Below are positions 25,801 through 39,689 of a DNA stretch of 64,000 nt, one piece after another. The notes below the pieces were generated by a model. The model was not told where the DNA came from. It searched no databases and was given only the letters and a program-made list of their open reading frames with translations. The stretch covers positions 12,575,983 through 12,639,982 of the forward strand of contig NC_067122.1 of assembly GCF_021347895.1 (NCBI RefSeq), given 5' to 3'. This DNA comes from Acanthochromis polyacanthus. Its lineage: Eukaryota > Chordata > Actinopteri > Pomacentridae. Both the position numbers and the translations under genes were made by a program. Numbering within the stretch: position 1 is the stretch's first letter; each line of letters begins with the position of its first letter.

Positions 25801-27235
25801 CTTACAAGAGCTTCACAGGCCTGTTAACCGCTTACAACCCCATTAGCTGTCCTGAACGGGTGGCAGTACACTCAGAACGCAGATAATACAGTGGGAGGAG
25901 AGAAATAACAAAACATAAAGGTTTACTACACATCCATGATCAGCTTAAAGCAGATTTACAACACATGCAGTGATAAGAGTCTAAATGAAAACTAATGAAC
26001 TGTTTAACAATGCACCTCCTTGTGTCTTGCTAGCAGTAAGATGCTGATTTGGACTGAAAAAGTGTCGAGAAATTGGCCCAGTTGGGCCAGTGCCCAGTAA
26101 TAGTTTCCTGACTACTATTTCTCACCCAGTGACGCTGTTATCTTTCCTCTGCAATCAGCCCACTCTCCACTTTCTTACGTCTTTTTAACACATCAGATTG
26201 TGTGCCAGCTGAGAGTTAGTCAGAGCATAGTGTGGTGCATTTGTGGGGGCTGCTGCTTTGAATTACAAAGGAAAGAAAAGCATCAGTTACCCATTAGGTG
26301 AAAATGATGAATCCGTTTTGATAAGGTTTGGACCGTTTGTCAGCAATAAGATGTTCAGAGCTGATGGATTATTTGAGGCAGCAACATTTGCCACATGTAC
26401 ATGCCAGTAATCAAAACGAAAGCAAAAAAAGGTGGACAGCAACACCTACGTTAGCTTGGGTGACTGTGAAATGACCATCCTCAGTGAACAATGCATTAAT
26501 AATAAATACGTATTCTATCTATAATTAAGTGGCTACTGCATTGCCTTACTTTTTAATGCTGGGAGAACAATTCTGCAGGGCAATTTTGAGGAGACGGAGT
26601 TGAGACATTTATATTGTTTCTTATATCCAAACTAAGTAAATCCATTCATCCATTCAATGCTTTAAGATTTGGAAATAACCTGTTCTTATTTTCATATTGT
26701 GAAAGATTTTGTCAAAGCTGCTGGAGTCTTAGAAATATACATAAGGTCTCCTTTGGTGTTGGTGCCAGCTATGTCAATAGATGGGTGGCACTAGGTTCGT
26801 ATCCCAAGCTGGACCACTGATAAAGTTTCTTCAAGGCTGAAATCAAATATTTGTAAAGTTAAATTTAATTAAATGTCATTCATTCACAGTATGTAATAGC
26901 AGGGAGCCTGTCATTCCTACCTAAGCTTCCTTATTAAGGTTACTATAGCTTAATATGTACAATAGCAATCGACGTATCAGAGCATCGCATGCCAGTAGGA
27001 TGCTCTTCTCTGAAGAGAGATCAATTATTGTTTGTCTCCACTTCTGCAATTATATTTGCTAATTCTTTCTATTTTCTTAATCTTTTGACTACAAGCAGGA
27101 ATAGGTGGCTGCATCACAGATCAAGTGGATTTCATGTATTTTATTGATAATCGGTAAATGAAAATGATGATAATTTAACTAGATAATCAGCCACTCCTAA
27201 TTTTTTTTTTAGCTCAGCCTTAGTTTTTCTTACTG

Positions 27236-27345
27236 GTTGTTAAGTTTTGGTACCAAAATTACTCAGTTAAGTCCAGAAGAAGATCATAATTTGGGTTAAA
27301 ATACACCCTTTCACACCATAAAGTAAGGCAAACAAAACAAGCCAA
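27236..27345 (+). repeat. short dispersed repeat shared with 57.5 kb
   Basis: AGAAGATCATAATTTGGGTT followed by AAAATACACCC matches AAAAACATCATAGTTTGGGTT followed by AAAATATGACCC near 57520. Both sit downstream of a GGTTA-type stretch, suggesting two old copies of one repeat. Confidence 0.5.
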
Positions 27346-27410
27346 AAAAAAAGCTGTTTAGTCCATTTCTGAAGTTTAGTGACTTTTAGAGGTTTGTTGG
27401 ACAACCCTAT

Positions 27411-27432
27411 GTGTTAGGGTTAGGGTTAAGGT
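27411..27432 (+). repeat. short telomere-like TTAGGG run
   Basis: TGTTAGGGTTAGGGTTAAGG contains about two and a half TTAGGG units. It is too short to imply a chromosome fusion. Similar runs occur in fish MITEs. Confidence 0.8.
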
Positions 27433-30173
27433 TCAGAAATAACTGTAAGGAGTAAGTTGTGCGTTCTATTGCGACAAGGATGCTGCATGTAAAAAGTGAG
27501 GAATGAGACTGGGCTCATAGTTTTGAGTTCCATCGCAGTATCAGCTTGCATCCAAAACATGTGCAGCTCAATAAAACAAAGAAAACAAAGCAGACAAGTA
27601 AACTTAACAACCCAGCAAACAGTTTGAATATTACAGCAGCATCTCCAAAAGGGGGTTTATCTGAAACTATTAGATATTGTTTGATCTGTCAGATATTTGC
27701 TTTTCATTTCATCATGCTTACATCCTGCTAACATCATCTGTCAGAAACAATAGACAGTCCCAGTAATGCGCAAAACCAATTCAACCAAAAAAACAAAACA
27801 CCTTTGCTCTGTGAAGCCATGTATCTCATTAACAGAGTCACAGTTGAAAGCCCTTACTTTTAAGCTGGTGATTCAAGAGGAGATTGCAATAATAAGGTCA
27901 AGGTTAAGGCAAAGTCTGAAAGCTGCTGATAATGAGTCAAAATCCATCAGTGAGAGATATCTGGGATGACTCTCACCTGATTAGTCTCAGCTGGTTGCCG
28001 CTGGCTGAGCTTGGTTTGTCCAAAAGCCAATTCAACATGTGGCACCATGCTGTTCTGTACAATTATTTTTGAGAGTCATGAGTGACTGATTCTATACCGA
28101 GTTGGGAATCGCAGTCTGAAAAAGTCATTATTATAATGCTGGAGTTATTTCTTAATTATTAGCATCTCCGTGAACCTAAATACAGATTGGCGTTATGGTC
28201 AACGGCAGACTCATGGGGAAGCTGATGAGCACAGGAAGTTGATTTGAAGCAAAGCAAAAATGTCGAACAAGCTGTACATGAAACAGAAGAAGAGCACGAG
28301 AGAGAGTGACTGAGCAGAAGGCGTAGCATTATTTTTGCATTAGGCTGTGGATTGTAGAAACATAGAACTGCTTGAGACTGAGAGAAACCCCCTAATATGC
28401 TGTCATCTCATTTCTTTACAATATCTGTTGTGGGAATAAAACACTCTAAAGTTGTGTCTGGTTTAATTTAGGCATCTTCAAATTAGGGAAATGACTGTGG
28501 TTACTGACTGGCTCTACTTTTCCTGAACTCCAAAAGCCCAGAGTCTGAACCGTAAAAAGGTACAGTGTGTTTTTGTAGCTGTCACACATCTAATGATGAA
28601 CGAGGAACTATTCTGGTGCCTATAGAGCCAAATTGCACTGCAAATTCAATTAGGCAGAGACAAATTCTTCAGTGCTTGTCGTTTTCTTTGTGTTTACTTT
28701 GTGACTTATATTTCATGCTGTGTCAGAAATTGCAAAATGTCGACTCATGAGCTGAGTCTAATTGCTTGTATTCACTGATCTTGGGAGCAAATTCAGCAGT
28801 ATGTCAGCCACAGTAAAGATTTTTTAATTTTTTTTTGAAAATAAAGTAAGTGCAGGAAATCTGTGAGAAACACAAAGTGTTCTCCCTGACCCGTTTTTTT
28901 CTCTTTTTTTTGGGTGTAATAAGTCAATTTGAGGTTTGCCTGAGGTGGTCGAAGAATTTCCTGCAGTACATTACTTTTGATTTCAATGCTTCTGATCATG
29001 AAATTTCATTTCCATTTAAGAGTCAGTGTACCCGGTGCTTCACAGTACTTTGTGTCAATTTGGTGTGAACCCCGTAGCCGATTGCATTGAATTCACTGAC
29101 ATTCTCCTTTCACGGTGGTCGCCAGCAGCCAATGAAGGACACATTAATTATTTAACAAAGAGATCAAGCAACAGGTAGAAACCTTCATATCAAATATTCC
29201 TTTATTTTTTTATCTTAGCTGTGCATCCTCACAGTTAGGTCAGCATCCCTAAGACAACATGAAGGAAATTGTCCTCACATTTAAAACTCCTTTCATCTGT
29301 CTGCTTATGTCTTATGATTGGCAGATTTAATGAGGCAGATGAATGCAGGGTTATGGCCTATATATTTTCCACATGTAGGTCATGATGCCACATTTCTTCT
29401 TTAATAATTGATATTGACAGGCTTTTGGCCCTTGAATCTGTCGATGGCAAGTTGATTCCCATCACTCCCCAGACTCACGAGCTTGTGAACTCTTTGGATT
29501 GATTTCAGACCGAGACTTTACTGATCTCTTGGACTCCTGATTGGCCTTTAGCTCCACTAAACGTTTCCTTAGGGGCGGTGGGGCAAATGGGAAATGAAGC
29601 CATTTTAAGGCCTATTAGCTGTAAACCTCCTAGCCGAGACAGAACCATTTCGGGGACCATTTCATTCACAATGAGCAAGCTCACAGTGTAGCAAACCCTG
29701 TCCTAAAGAGAGAAGGTGAACTAAAATAGGAATTGAGAAAGAAACTAAGAAGCTAGTCTCAAAAGTAAAGTGCAATAAGAAAGGCAATATGTCTATCTTT
29801 TTTATTCACACTTCTTGATGTATTTGATATCTGGCATGAATACGAAAAGAATAATTGCGTATGAGCTGATAATGCGAAAATAAACACCAAACCAGTGTCC
29901 AGAAAGGAGAAAAAAAGCCCAATTTCTCACATAAATCATCTTATAATTATTTCAATTGACTGCACACTTACACTAATTGTGGATGGAGAGTTTGGGTATG
30001 CTTCACATTAGTTCAGTTACTTATGATGTATATGAGTTGACAGCAAATCATTTACATGGAAAGAGAAGGATCTTTGTACAAGCACAGCCTTAATCATGAA
30101 AACACACAGCAGGCACAATAAAATGCAGTGACGGCAAAACTGCCGTAGCAGTGGATGGCTTTTTGACCTAATC

Positions 30174-30192
30174 GTGTGTGTGTGTGTGTGTG
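30174..30192 (+). repeat. TG dinucleotide microsatellite
   Basis: Perfect TG iterations, followed by GCATGCATG. Confidence 0.9.
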
Positions 30193-30581
30193 TGCATGCA
30201 TGTCCTTATACATCCTACTCACCTACCGACAACATCAGCACAAAAAACAAGTGAATCTGCATCAGCACAAAACTTAGATCATCCCAACAGAGAGCAATCT
30301 TTCATAAATTTAACTGGAGCCAGACTGGAGTGTGTCTATGTGAAATCAGTCGTAATGAGCACGTGCACACACACACTCTCACAAAACTGTTTTGTGGTAA
30401 CATTTCAGTTTGGGCAAACAAGAACAGTAAGTGACAAGTGCAAGAATACTGCAGCCCAAAATAAGAATGTGGTGTTTGGAATAGTGCATGGGTGTATTTG
30501 TGTTTTCACAGGTTTGGATTATGTGGATTTGTTGGATTCCTTTGTTTCATAGATATCCTGTTTTCAATTTTGAGATTCATG

Positions 30582-30622
30582 TTTTTTTTTTTTTGTTTGT
30601 TTGTTTTTTTTTTGGGGGGGGG
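30582..30622 (+). repeat. T-rich run passing into a G run
   Basis: Poly-T interrupted by GTTTG units is followed by a run of about nine G residues. It is a simple repeat with G-rich secondary-structure potential. Confidence 0.9.
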
Positions 30623-32384
30623 TATTTCAAGGGGGACTAAATGCAGGTTAACAGTACAGAGGAAAGGGCAAAATACACGTTTTCAGCACATTCTTGCACT
30701 ATATTGATACTTTGTCAACAGCACTGTGAAAATGCAGTTTTATATCCACCTTAATTTGCCGTTCACAGCTAACATTACACATAAATGTCAAAAGTAGTTG
30801 TGTGGTTCGGAAATAGTTGCAACTAATCTGAATAGCTTTGATACAACATAAAGAGTAGTGTGGGAACATCTGAGGCTAGAGCAATAATTAGCATAAAAAC
30901 ATAGAGTAACCAGTCTAATAAGATGTACATAAGTAGATCACCAGGCATCAGAGACACCAGAATCCGCAACTACAGTCAGAAGTACACAGCAGGACTCACA
31001 GTTCCAAAACCAGATAAAAGAGAACAGTCAGAGGGATAACAGATCCCACAGCAGAGTTCCTTAGAGTGGATGTGAGACCCATAAATGTAGCCGAAGGCAA
31101 AGACTCCCGAAGATTAATGAAGAAGTGGAAGCCTGACTACTCAGTTCCCAAAAGTCCAGTATTTCACATGTCCCGTCTCTGAAACACAGAATATTGTGGC
31201 GGTACCTTACAACTCTAATACAACAGACTCCTGCCTCCTTGAACACACAGACAGTGCAGAGTAACGGATGAAAACAAAACGATAATATTATGGAAGATAA
31301 AAAACTAATTGCCTAATAATTTAAAATAACTCTCTCATAAAAAGGCATTAATTTTCCATAAACAAAATACATTTTGTAGCAATAGTTCCATTAAATGTGT
31401 ACACGTAAGAGAGATTGCTGCCGATTGCTACTGAAGCAACAACATAGTATTCAGGTCAACCTGACCAGCTTCACCAGTCAATAAAAATTGAATTAAAAGC
31501 ACTGATTTTCGGTCAACCATGTTTTCTGTGACATAACCATTTTGCCATAGTAATAAGCCTACATACATTACTTGTGTCTTTTTGTGTGTGCAAAGATTCA
31601 GCTGAACAACTGAAGAAGTCAACTTTTTGTGATGACATTAAGTTTCCCACAAATGCATTATACTAATGAAAGTATCTGCATAAGGCAACTGTAAATTTTG
31701 CCGGATGTACACACAAAGGAATAGAACATCATGCCATATATAGATGTATACATATCATGCTGTATTCTTGTCAGTCAAGCATCGCCTTTTCCCCTGTTGC
31801 ACACAAACATATCAATATTAATGTTCCACATCTTGGCTTCTTCTCTGCTTAGGGCTGTAATTAGAGCTGTGTTGTGTAACACCCACAATTTCTCTTGATA
31901 TTTTGATCCTGACTCTCAATGAAGCCAAAGAGCAGGAGGGCCATTGATCCTTATAGAAACTTTCATAGGATCTCAGTAAAAGAAAAAAACCCCAGACGAA
32001 TATAAATGCTCCGTACATGCATTTGTACTAGCTGTACTATGAAGCGACTATGTGGGAGGCGTGCACCTAGTAAACTGAACCTCCATGTACTATTATGTAC
32101 TACACAGTCCTGTAAGGATTTAAATAGTCACACATATTCTTGAGACTTACTGTGTGTGAGATAAAGTGAAAATTTCCACTTGGGTGCAGCTATTTATCAT
32201 TTCAAGGTTGTGCCAAAAAACAAAACCCATATACAGCTCCATTAATTATGAGTTGAGAATTACTATTTAGTTTGAGGTGAAGTTGTCTATCCTAAAGTTA
32301 ATAAGAGAAGAAGTTAATATACAAAGCAAAATGCAAAAATCTGTTGAAGAAAAAAATAATCACTTTGCAAGTTCAGAATGTTCT

Positions 32385-32570
32385 CCAGGAAGTGAGTGTG
32401 CATCTTCTTGATCAGAACTTCTGTGGAAACTTTAAAAAGTCTCCAAAACTGAAAGGCCAGTTTGCTGTTTGCAAAAACTTGCAAACAAAAAACTGGATGA
32501 CTTCTGGAACAAACAAGTGTGGAGTGATGAAACAAAAGCCAACCTCTATCAAAGGGATGGAAAGAGGAAA
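32385..32570 (+). pseudogene. degraded Tc1/mariner-family transposase fragment
   Basis: In one frame the text reads KKLDDFWNKQVWSDETKANL, then YQRDGKRKAG. This matches the Tc1 transposase stretch around the second catalytic aspartate, typically FW..VLWSDETK.ELFG..GKR. The preceding stretch, in another frame (FKKSPKLKGQFAVCKN), fits the region just before it (TPLLK...RL.FAK), so at least one frameshift separates them. Known family members are about 340 residues; here perhaps 60 are recognisable. The glycine-rich VMVWGCF segment, the QDNDPKH block and the terminal inverted repeats are not seen. It is a dead relic in an AT-rich region. Confidence 0.75.
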
Positions 32571-33610
32571 GCAGGGAGACAAAAAGTTAAAAAGAAATGC
32601 CTGTCACAATTTTCAACAAACCAGCGACAAACCACTTGTTTTGTCAAAACAATAGTCCAGAGCCAAAGACATGTAACTTGGAAAATGATGAAAAACAGAG
32701 AAAAGCAACAATTCCCCAACCAGAGGGTGGACACAGCAAAACTGGGACATTTTTACTCAATGAAAACCATACAAAATGGTTACCTGACTACAAGAGATGA
32801 ATAACCTAATACCGTTTATAAGCATCACATTAAAAGACTAATAAACAAACTGAGCATTGAAGATTATGAGTTGATTCAGCATCTCTCTGGAAATATGAGG
32901 TGCATATCAACAACTACACTTCTACACTAAATAATATGCTAGAACAAGATATGGTATGCCCTAATACATAACATCTCAAATGCAGTATGCCAAAAATAAA
33001 AAGGTAACACTACACCTGGATTGGATTTTACAGTGTGCAAGCCTGTGAATGCTTTTTTGGGCCAATTTGACCCACAATCCTCTGCACAGTTTTATGTGTA
33101 TTTCATGAGATGCAGAAAACACACAGATGAAAGCTCAATATTTACTGCCGACCACAGCGGTTAAAGTTTAACGCACAATATTTTGACAGAGTAGTATGTT
33201 CAAATTTTATGCATACTACATAAAACAATACATACCTTTTAATGGCTGCTGAAAAATTGAATGTATGTACTGTGGTCGTCTAACACACTGGACAATTTGG
33301 TTGCTTTATGTATTGCAGCAAACAGAATATGTGAGTGAATGACTATCATAAGATCATAATGGATAAAAATATCATATGGAAGTTCTGCTTTAGTGACTAT
33401 TTTATCTGAATGAATGTTGTTTTTAATTGAAAGTTACTGAGAGATAAACATATGAGGAGAAAGCATTCTCAAGGTCTGGTGGAGTGTATTGCCATAAACC
33501 TCCTAAGGCACAACAGTTGTAAACAACCATTTTTTTTTATATCAGAGGTCATTTATAGATGAGTGGAATGCAAATTTTCCTCTTGTTTTGTGATGTCAGC
33601 GAGCACAGCA

Positions 33611-33630
33611 TGTGTGTGTGTGTGTGTGTG
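33611..33630 (+). repeat. TG dinucleotide microsatellite
   Basis: Ten perfect TG units directly upstream of the motif-rich interval 33700-34060. Confidence 0.95.
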
Positions 33631-33699
33631 CGAAAGAAAAACAGCTAATGGAGATAGGAAGCCTCGGTTCCCTTATATTTATATAAATCTCCTCTAGCT

Positions 33700-34060
33700 C
33701 TGCCCTTCAAACAATCAGCAGTGCATTATGAGGTTTGAGACGGACATGATTGACTGATCCTTTCTCCTTCAACCCTTGAGGGTCTGCTGCCAACAAATGT
33801 GTCTTCATCTCCTAGAATTAATCTAATCAGCCTTAATAAAAGCATCCATTACTGAGGCAGCACCATTGACAGACGGGAGCAGAATGTTTACTGATGAATA
33901 ACCAAACACGGGAAAATACTGATTGGTCTGCTGATCTAAACAACCTCTAAGGCTGCTACATTAGCGACCATGTATCTGCCAGTGAGCTAATCCTCATCAA
34001 TTCCCTGTCAATCAAAGCAAATGCAGTCTGAGTTTTATCTTGTTCATCTGCAGCCAGTCA
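33700..34060. promoter_or_regulatory. possible conserved noncoding element with TALE-homeodomain-like sites
   Basis: The interval is low in simple repeats. It carries TGATTGAC (33747-33754) and TGTCAATCA (34006-34014), which resemble PBX/MEIS binding sites, together with several TAAT cores. Clustering of this kind is typical of developmental enhancers inside large vertebrate introns. No conservation data are available here, so this is only a pointer. Confidence 0.2.
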
Positions 34061-37000
34061 AAGGTTCACACGAGTAGGCAGAACCGCCACACTTGATTTC
34101 TTGACATACAGCGCATACATACAAATAATTCCATATTTTAGATTGAGTAAGAAGGCAATGGTGACTCATTTCCTACCACTGACTTTCCAGCAGGATCAAC
34201 AGACTGTTATTAAAAACACAAACCGACGAGCAAGATAACACAGACTGCTTTGTAACACTGAAATTGCCTGAGCTTGTGGGGTTTATTTTCAATTTTCATT
34301 TCACTTCCTCGCCAGCTCAGATAAGGCAAAACACAACTTCAGGCAATGTGAACATGGGGAAACAGGTAATTCTAAAATATTCCTTCTCTGTTTTGCCTTT
34401 GATGAGTTATATCACCCAGGCAAGAAGCATCTCAGCTACTTTCTTTTCTGATATCTTTAGCAATGCAGTAAGAAAAACAAACAAACAAAAAAATGGAGTC
34501 TGGAGACGCCACCTACGACCGCCTTAAACTGTGAATATGGCTCAGACACAAATGTCTTTTGTTTTAATACAAACAAAATGAATAAGAAGAAAACTTATTA
34601 TAAGAGAGAAGTTCAAGACGCTGTAAACATCTGTGTTTTGGGACTGTCTTCAGGTTGTTTGTCATTTTCTACCACTAGGAGTAATTTTTTGAGCTTTCCA
34701 GGATGCCTGTGGCCCAGCTTGTGCAGGTCTCCACTCTGACAATACATCCCTGCTCAGCCTGCAGCATAGCCATCACAAATACACAAGGCTGCATGCAGAC
34801 AGTACTGCAGTAAGGGCGATAACATGCTATGAGGAGAATCTAATTTAAGCTTACATAAAGCATGTCTGGGGCTCCAGGAGAGTAGAGATTAGAGAAGTGA
34901 CTTGTGACTGAAAGCTACTCCTTTGAATTTTCAGCCCGACAGGAATAAATGTGGGAGGGGAGACCAAGCGACTAACACTCTCACCCTGCTAAAAGCATCA
35001 TCGATTAGGTCTTGATGAAGGAACTTTATTACTGACTGCTGCAGTGGAACTGCTTAAGGCAAAAAAAAGTCGGGGAGTCAGGTCGATCTTCAGCCTCTCG
35101 TGATGCATTTCTGAGTGAAACTGAAGATGCGGATTGGGTGAGGTCTCAAAGGAATTTCAGCAGATACCTCAGGGATTTGATTTGATTGAAATATAAAGTA
35201 GGTGACTTCGTTCTACCTCATTCCACCCCCTCCCTCTGCTGCATTGTTCCACAAGAACAGTCAGTTTAACGCTTTCCATTTAGTGTCCATGTGAAATGCT
35301 CTGCATTGCATTCTGGTGGTGTCATGTTGCCTGCTAGCTGCCCACACCTCATTTGTGTAAAATACCCAAGACTTCATGTAATGCAAATGAGGCGTCTCAA
35401 GTGGAGGTCCGACACCTTGCGAAACTTTGTAAATCCTCTTAAAATTGCAGGGGTTGAATTAAAATGAGGACAGATTCAGAAACTGCACAGCTCATTTCTC
35501 TTCTCAAATGTTTTCAGAAATACCTTTCGGTGAACTGTTCAAAAAAAGAACGTTCGCGACCGAGCTGCCATGTTAGTCCGACACCTCTGCAGAACTGAAG
35601 GTAAAGCATTTGTCATGTAACCCCCTACTGACACATCCACCAAGCATGCAGTGTTGAGAAACAGCATGTTACATCGTGTGTAAAAACACCCCTGTGGACA
35701 TCTACCATTAGAAGACAAAAGACAACTCACGAATAAATGACGCACCTGACAGAAACTACAACTCATTTACGCTATGCATACACTTCCTCTGCCCTTATTA
35801 GTTTACAGCTATGCAGCGATATGAACACAGTTCAAGCAGAGGTTGTGCAAATCCTCTCTTGTCATTGCATATGCATTTCAGGGAAGAGGGTGTTGAAAAA
35901 AAGGCATTTTAATAGGATGATTAGTATTTTGTTGTATTTACTAAAGCCGTGCTATTTGTGGGAAAAACTGCTCACTTCTGAAAAGCAGACTTAAACATGT
36001 GCAGATGGGATTTAAAGTAGCCACAAAGGAGGTTGTAGTGGCTGTAATAATCATGCATTAAATATAGGCTTATATAAATAGGATGTAATTATTAGAAACA
36101 GAAATACAGCCAAAGAAAGTGGGCCACTAAGCATAGTACTTGTACTCTAATGTAAACACTGCTGGGCAGACAATAGTGGTTTAAACCTGAAATTAAATGT
36201 TGCCTGTTATGAACTGTTAAATCACTGCAGACTGAATGGTTATTTCCTGTTTTAAATTAGCATTAAATAGCAACGGTTAGTGGTAAACAGGTCAGCCTTA
36301 ATGGTCATTCTGGACTTCAACAGAATATCCTGAGGTCATTTATTCCAAAAGTTTAATCTCCTGTCAGAATGTTTCACATTTGGAAATTCCATGTTTTTGT
36401 ATTCAGGATTACATCAGGCAATCCATCTTACTTTTATTCCAGTTTTGCAAAACAGAAATGGATTGGATCACTCTGACCGTGATGCTAACTTTTCAGGAAT
36501 ACCAAATCCGGATAAACAGTGCTCTAAATGTGGGCTACTGGGTAAGTAAAGAAAAACAGGTTGAACATGGGGTCACTTTAAGGGTCAACAGCACAACAAA
36601 AACCCGAAAAGCATCCTGTCCATTTTTAACATCTTTAAACCGTCATCTGACCCAGAACAAATGCATGCATGCATATTTAAAGATCTTTGTATTTTGACTC
36701 TTGGTTTACTATAACTTGTCTAATCTTTGATTTAAACCCAAAATATGTCCATAAACAATCTTTGAGTTGTTTTTTCCCTCAAAATTTGCAGTGAACTTGT
36801 CGCTACACCATTACATAAAACTCACAGTCTCCAGTAGTCACCTATGACAGCTGTCATAGTTTTTGTGTCTTCACCACTACCACATTTTCAGAATTTTTAT
36901 ATTGTCTTGGTATCAAAATATCAGTTTTCATGACATCCCTAATGGCATTTAACCCTTACTTTATGAAATGTAGGCTATTAAAACACTAATGTGCCATGTA

Positions 37001-38026
37001 GCTCATAGTTAGTACTACAGATCAACCAATATGGGTCTTCAGGGCCAGTGCTGATTACTGGTGATCAAAAAAGGCCAATGACTGATATTTAGAACTGCTA
37101 TACATTTCAACAGCATGTGACAGCAGGAAACAAGTGATTTATAACTAGGCTTCTTCATTAATAAGGGTGACTATGACTGAATATGTAAAATTTAAATTGG
37201 ACTGATTAAATTAGGATGTTTTCGACTGAGATCTAACAGTTTGTCTCCTGCAGTTACATATCCCCTCAGAACAGCAGATATAACTTGATCTGATCCTGTA
37301 ACTTCATCTTTCACTTTCCTATCATTTTTTTTTACCAACTAAAACCCATATCTTAAAGTGTTGTTGGTTATTGCTTTGCAGACTCTGTTTCAGGGTAATC
37401 TTTGACTGTCTTCTAACTTACCTACTAGCCATTAGTGTGGCCTTAGCCACTGTGAGAGAAGCTAATTTCCTGTTTTCTTGTTCATTTTTTGCAGTATCTA
37501 CTTAAGAGATATTTCTGAGATCACAGGATGACTACAGACAGGGAAGTGGCTGCATCACAACTGAAGTATTGTATTTAACTCATCAAAAATTGGTCAAGAA
37601 TTTACAACATTTGGAAAAATGTCAAAGGTAATATCAGATCGTGCATCGATAACGGAGTAATTTATTCTGCATATCTGTCCATCACATTTATTTTTCTATT
37701 ACTTAACAGACGTTTTTACTGGCTAAATCACAGCTGACTTGTAAAGCTTGAAACACTCATTATTACAGCTGAGTGTGAGTGTCGGGGAAGTAGACGTCAG
37801 CGGTTCATTCACAGGCTCGTCCGAGATTATCAGACCCCAGAGATGTTTTGTAATTAAGTGGAGGAGCAGCGAGGTCCTGGAGCCGGTCGGCAGCCGTGCT
37901 GACAGGACCATGACACGGAGCAGCAGCAGGAACAGGGAGAGGCAGAGAGGGGTATTTCAAAGACAGACACTTCCTGGTCTTGTCGTTCACTGCTCGTCAC
38001 CCCTCTCGTCTTTTGGCTCCCCTTAG

Positions 38027-38111
38027 ACATGCTGGAATTATGAGCTGTTCCTGCTGGTCGGCCATGGAGGCTCAGTGTTGGTCTTCAGTCAATGATTGCA
38101 TGTTTGCAGAG
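38027..38111 (+). other. candidate noncoding or 5' exon with good splice sites
   Basis: An 85-nt segment lies between a strong acceptor (TCTTTTGGCTCCCCTTAG) and a consensus donor (GAG|GTGAGT), just downstream of a CpG-richer patch. In the frame opening TGCTGGAATTATGAGC it stays open for most of its length but meets TGA before the donor. It could be an exon of an antisense noncoding transcript. No protein is recognised. Confidence 0.25.
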
Positions 38112-39673
38112 GTGAGTGTATGTCTCTGGGCAACACACTCAAAATTACGAAAGATGTGGCATGAAAACAAACACAGGTGTCACTGGTTGCATGTCACCTG
38201 AATACAGAATACCTGTGCTGAGTCACTGAAGCAGACATCCATAAGCAGCCACACACATAGTTATCCTTACCTAGTGTCTGATTTAGTTTGTTTGACTTGA
38301 CTCGAACTCTCCAGGAGGGTTCCCCTTTTGTTTTCTTTTAATTTTTCCGATATAAAGATGACAGACAAGCCAAAATGGTTTTAATTTATTGTCAATAAAA
38401 AACTCCTTCTGCTCATCTCCCAAGAACAGACTAAGCATATGGTACATCACATACTAATGTAATCCTGCACAAGAGCTATAAAAATTGGCTTAACTCTACC
38501 GATTAAATATGTCATAGCTCAGTATGAGAAGAAAGTTGATGAACAAAGATAGGCACGCAGGTAATTACTAACGCAAAGACTACAAAGGCCTCCCCTAGAA
38601 AACGTAATTGGAAAAATTTCCTGTTGTGTTTCTATAATCAGGGAGAAATATTCAGAAGCAGAGTGACACAGCAGGAAGTATAACATAATAATAATAATAA
38701 AGTTGTTTTTAAAAAGAAAAACCTAAAAATAAAACAACACTGAATTGAGTAAGTTTATATGTGCTCTAAATCTCAAGTTGGACCATGTAAAGTGACTCTC
38801 TCATGTGAGGTTAAAAGTTAATTGAAGATAGCAGCTTCGAAATTCCCTTGTTTGGTTCATCTGACCCAACTATTAAACAGAGAATCAAAATGTGCGTAGG
38901 GCATTCATCAGAGCGATGTGATTTGTGCTGACCGACGATTTCAATGGCGCCCTCCTGCTAAACAGTCAGTCCTGAAGATGAAATGGATTCAAGCAGACAA
39001 AATAAAACCACAGGCACAAAAGAAGAACAAGTCTGAAAAGGCCCAAATCAAACTTTTAACAGCCACAAGAAAGATAAAGTCAAAAGAATAATAGCTGTCA
39101 AAAAAAACAAAAAAAAATCTACCATAGAGGGCTGTCAGTCAAAACAATCCCTCAGAGATGTGCAACAGAAAAAATACTCAGCTGCGTCTTGTCACTCAGA
39201 CACATACAATTCTTCAGAGAGAAAACAAAAGGACAAAAAGACTGAATAAGCTGTTGATTCTGGGCTATGTGGGAATCACACAATAACAGCAGAGCAGGTA
39301 GGAATAATGGCCAAAGCTCCACTTCACACGCAAACACGGTGTGCATTTTAAAAATAGAAGGAAAAAGACAAACATATTTTTCACAAGAGCAACTCATGTT
39401 TGCATTTTAGACATCTTTAAACCTGGAAATGAAGGAGGACAATCCTAAACTTGTTAAGGTCCAAGTGATGCTTCTTTCTGACTCTGAAACAAAAAGGACT
39501 TAATGAGTGGTGAGAATACAGTACAAGTGAGACCTGAACTGAGTCACAACTCACTGTGTTTCTCATCACCTCTTTTAGATCACTCGATCCACATTGATTT
39601 CAATGTTAATCAAAGCTGCAAGCAGCGATGGACGGGTCCTTGCATCCACGCTGGTCGGTGAATCCACGCACGT

Positions 39674-39689
39674 CCACCAGGTGGCGCTG
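39674..39689 (+). promoter_or_regulatory. CTCF-like core motif
   Basis: CCACCAGGTGGCGCTG agrees closely with the vertebrate CTCF core (CCACCAGGGGGCGCT type). It lies in the first module of copy A. The match is by eye; occupancy is unknown. Confidence 0.5.

Larger units (their letters stand above)
22900..32380. other. intron-like noncoding DNA
   Basis: Long AT-rich stretch without a supported exon. It holds simple repeats, a short repeat shared with 57.5 kb (27236-27345) and a telomere-like hexamer run. Around 25600-25870 and 29500-29700 the sequence is less simple and could be conserved noncoding DNA, but nothing decisive is visible. Confidence 0.5.
32900..39600. other. intron-like noncoding DNA
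   Basis: Unique AT-rich DNA without a supported coding exon. It holds a TG microsatellite, a possible conserved noncoding stretch, and a small CpG-richer patch around 37780-37930 next to a candidate plus-strand exon. Confidence 0.5.

Noticed and set aside
26782..26812. Isolated box B-like GGTTCGTATCCCAAGC
   Set aside because: No box A at the right distance and no SINE body around it; likely chance.
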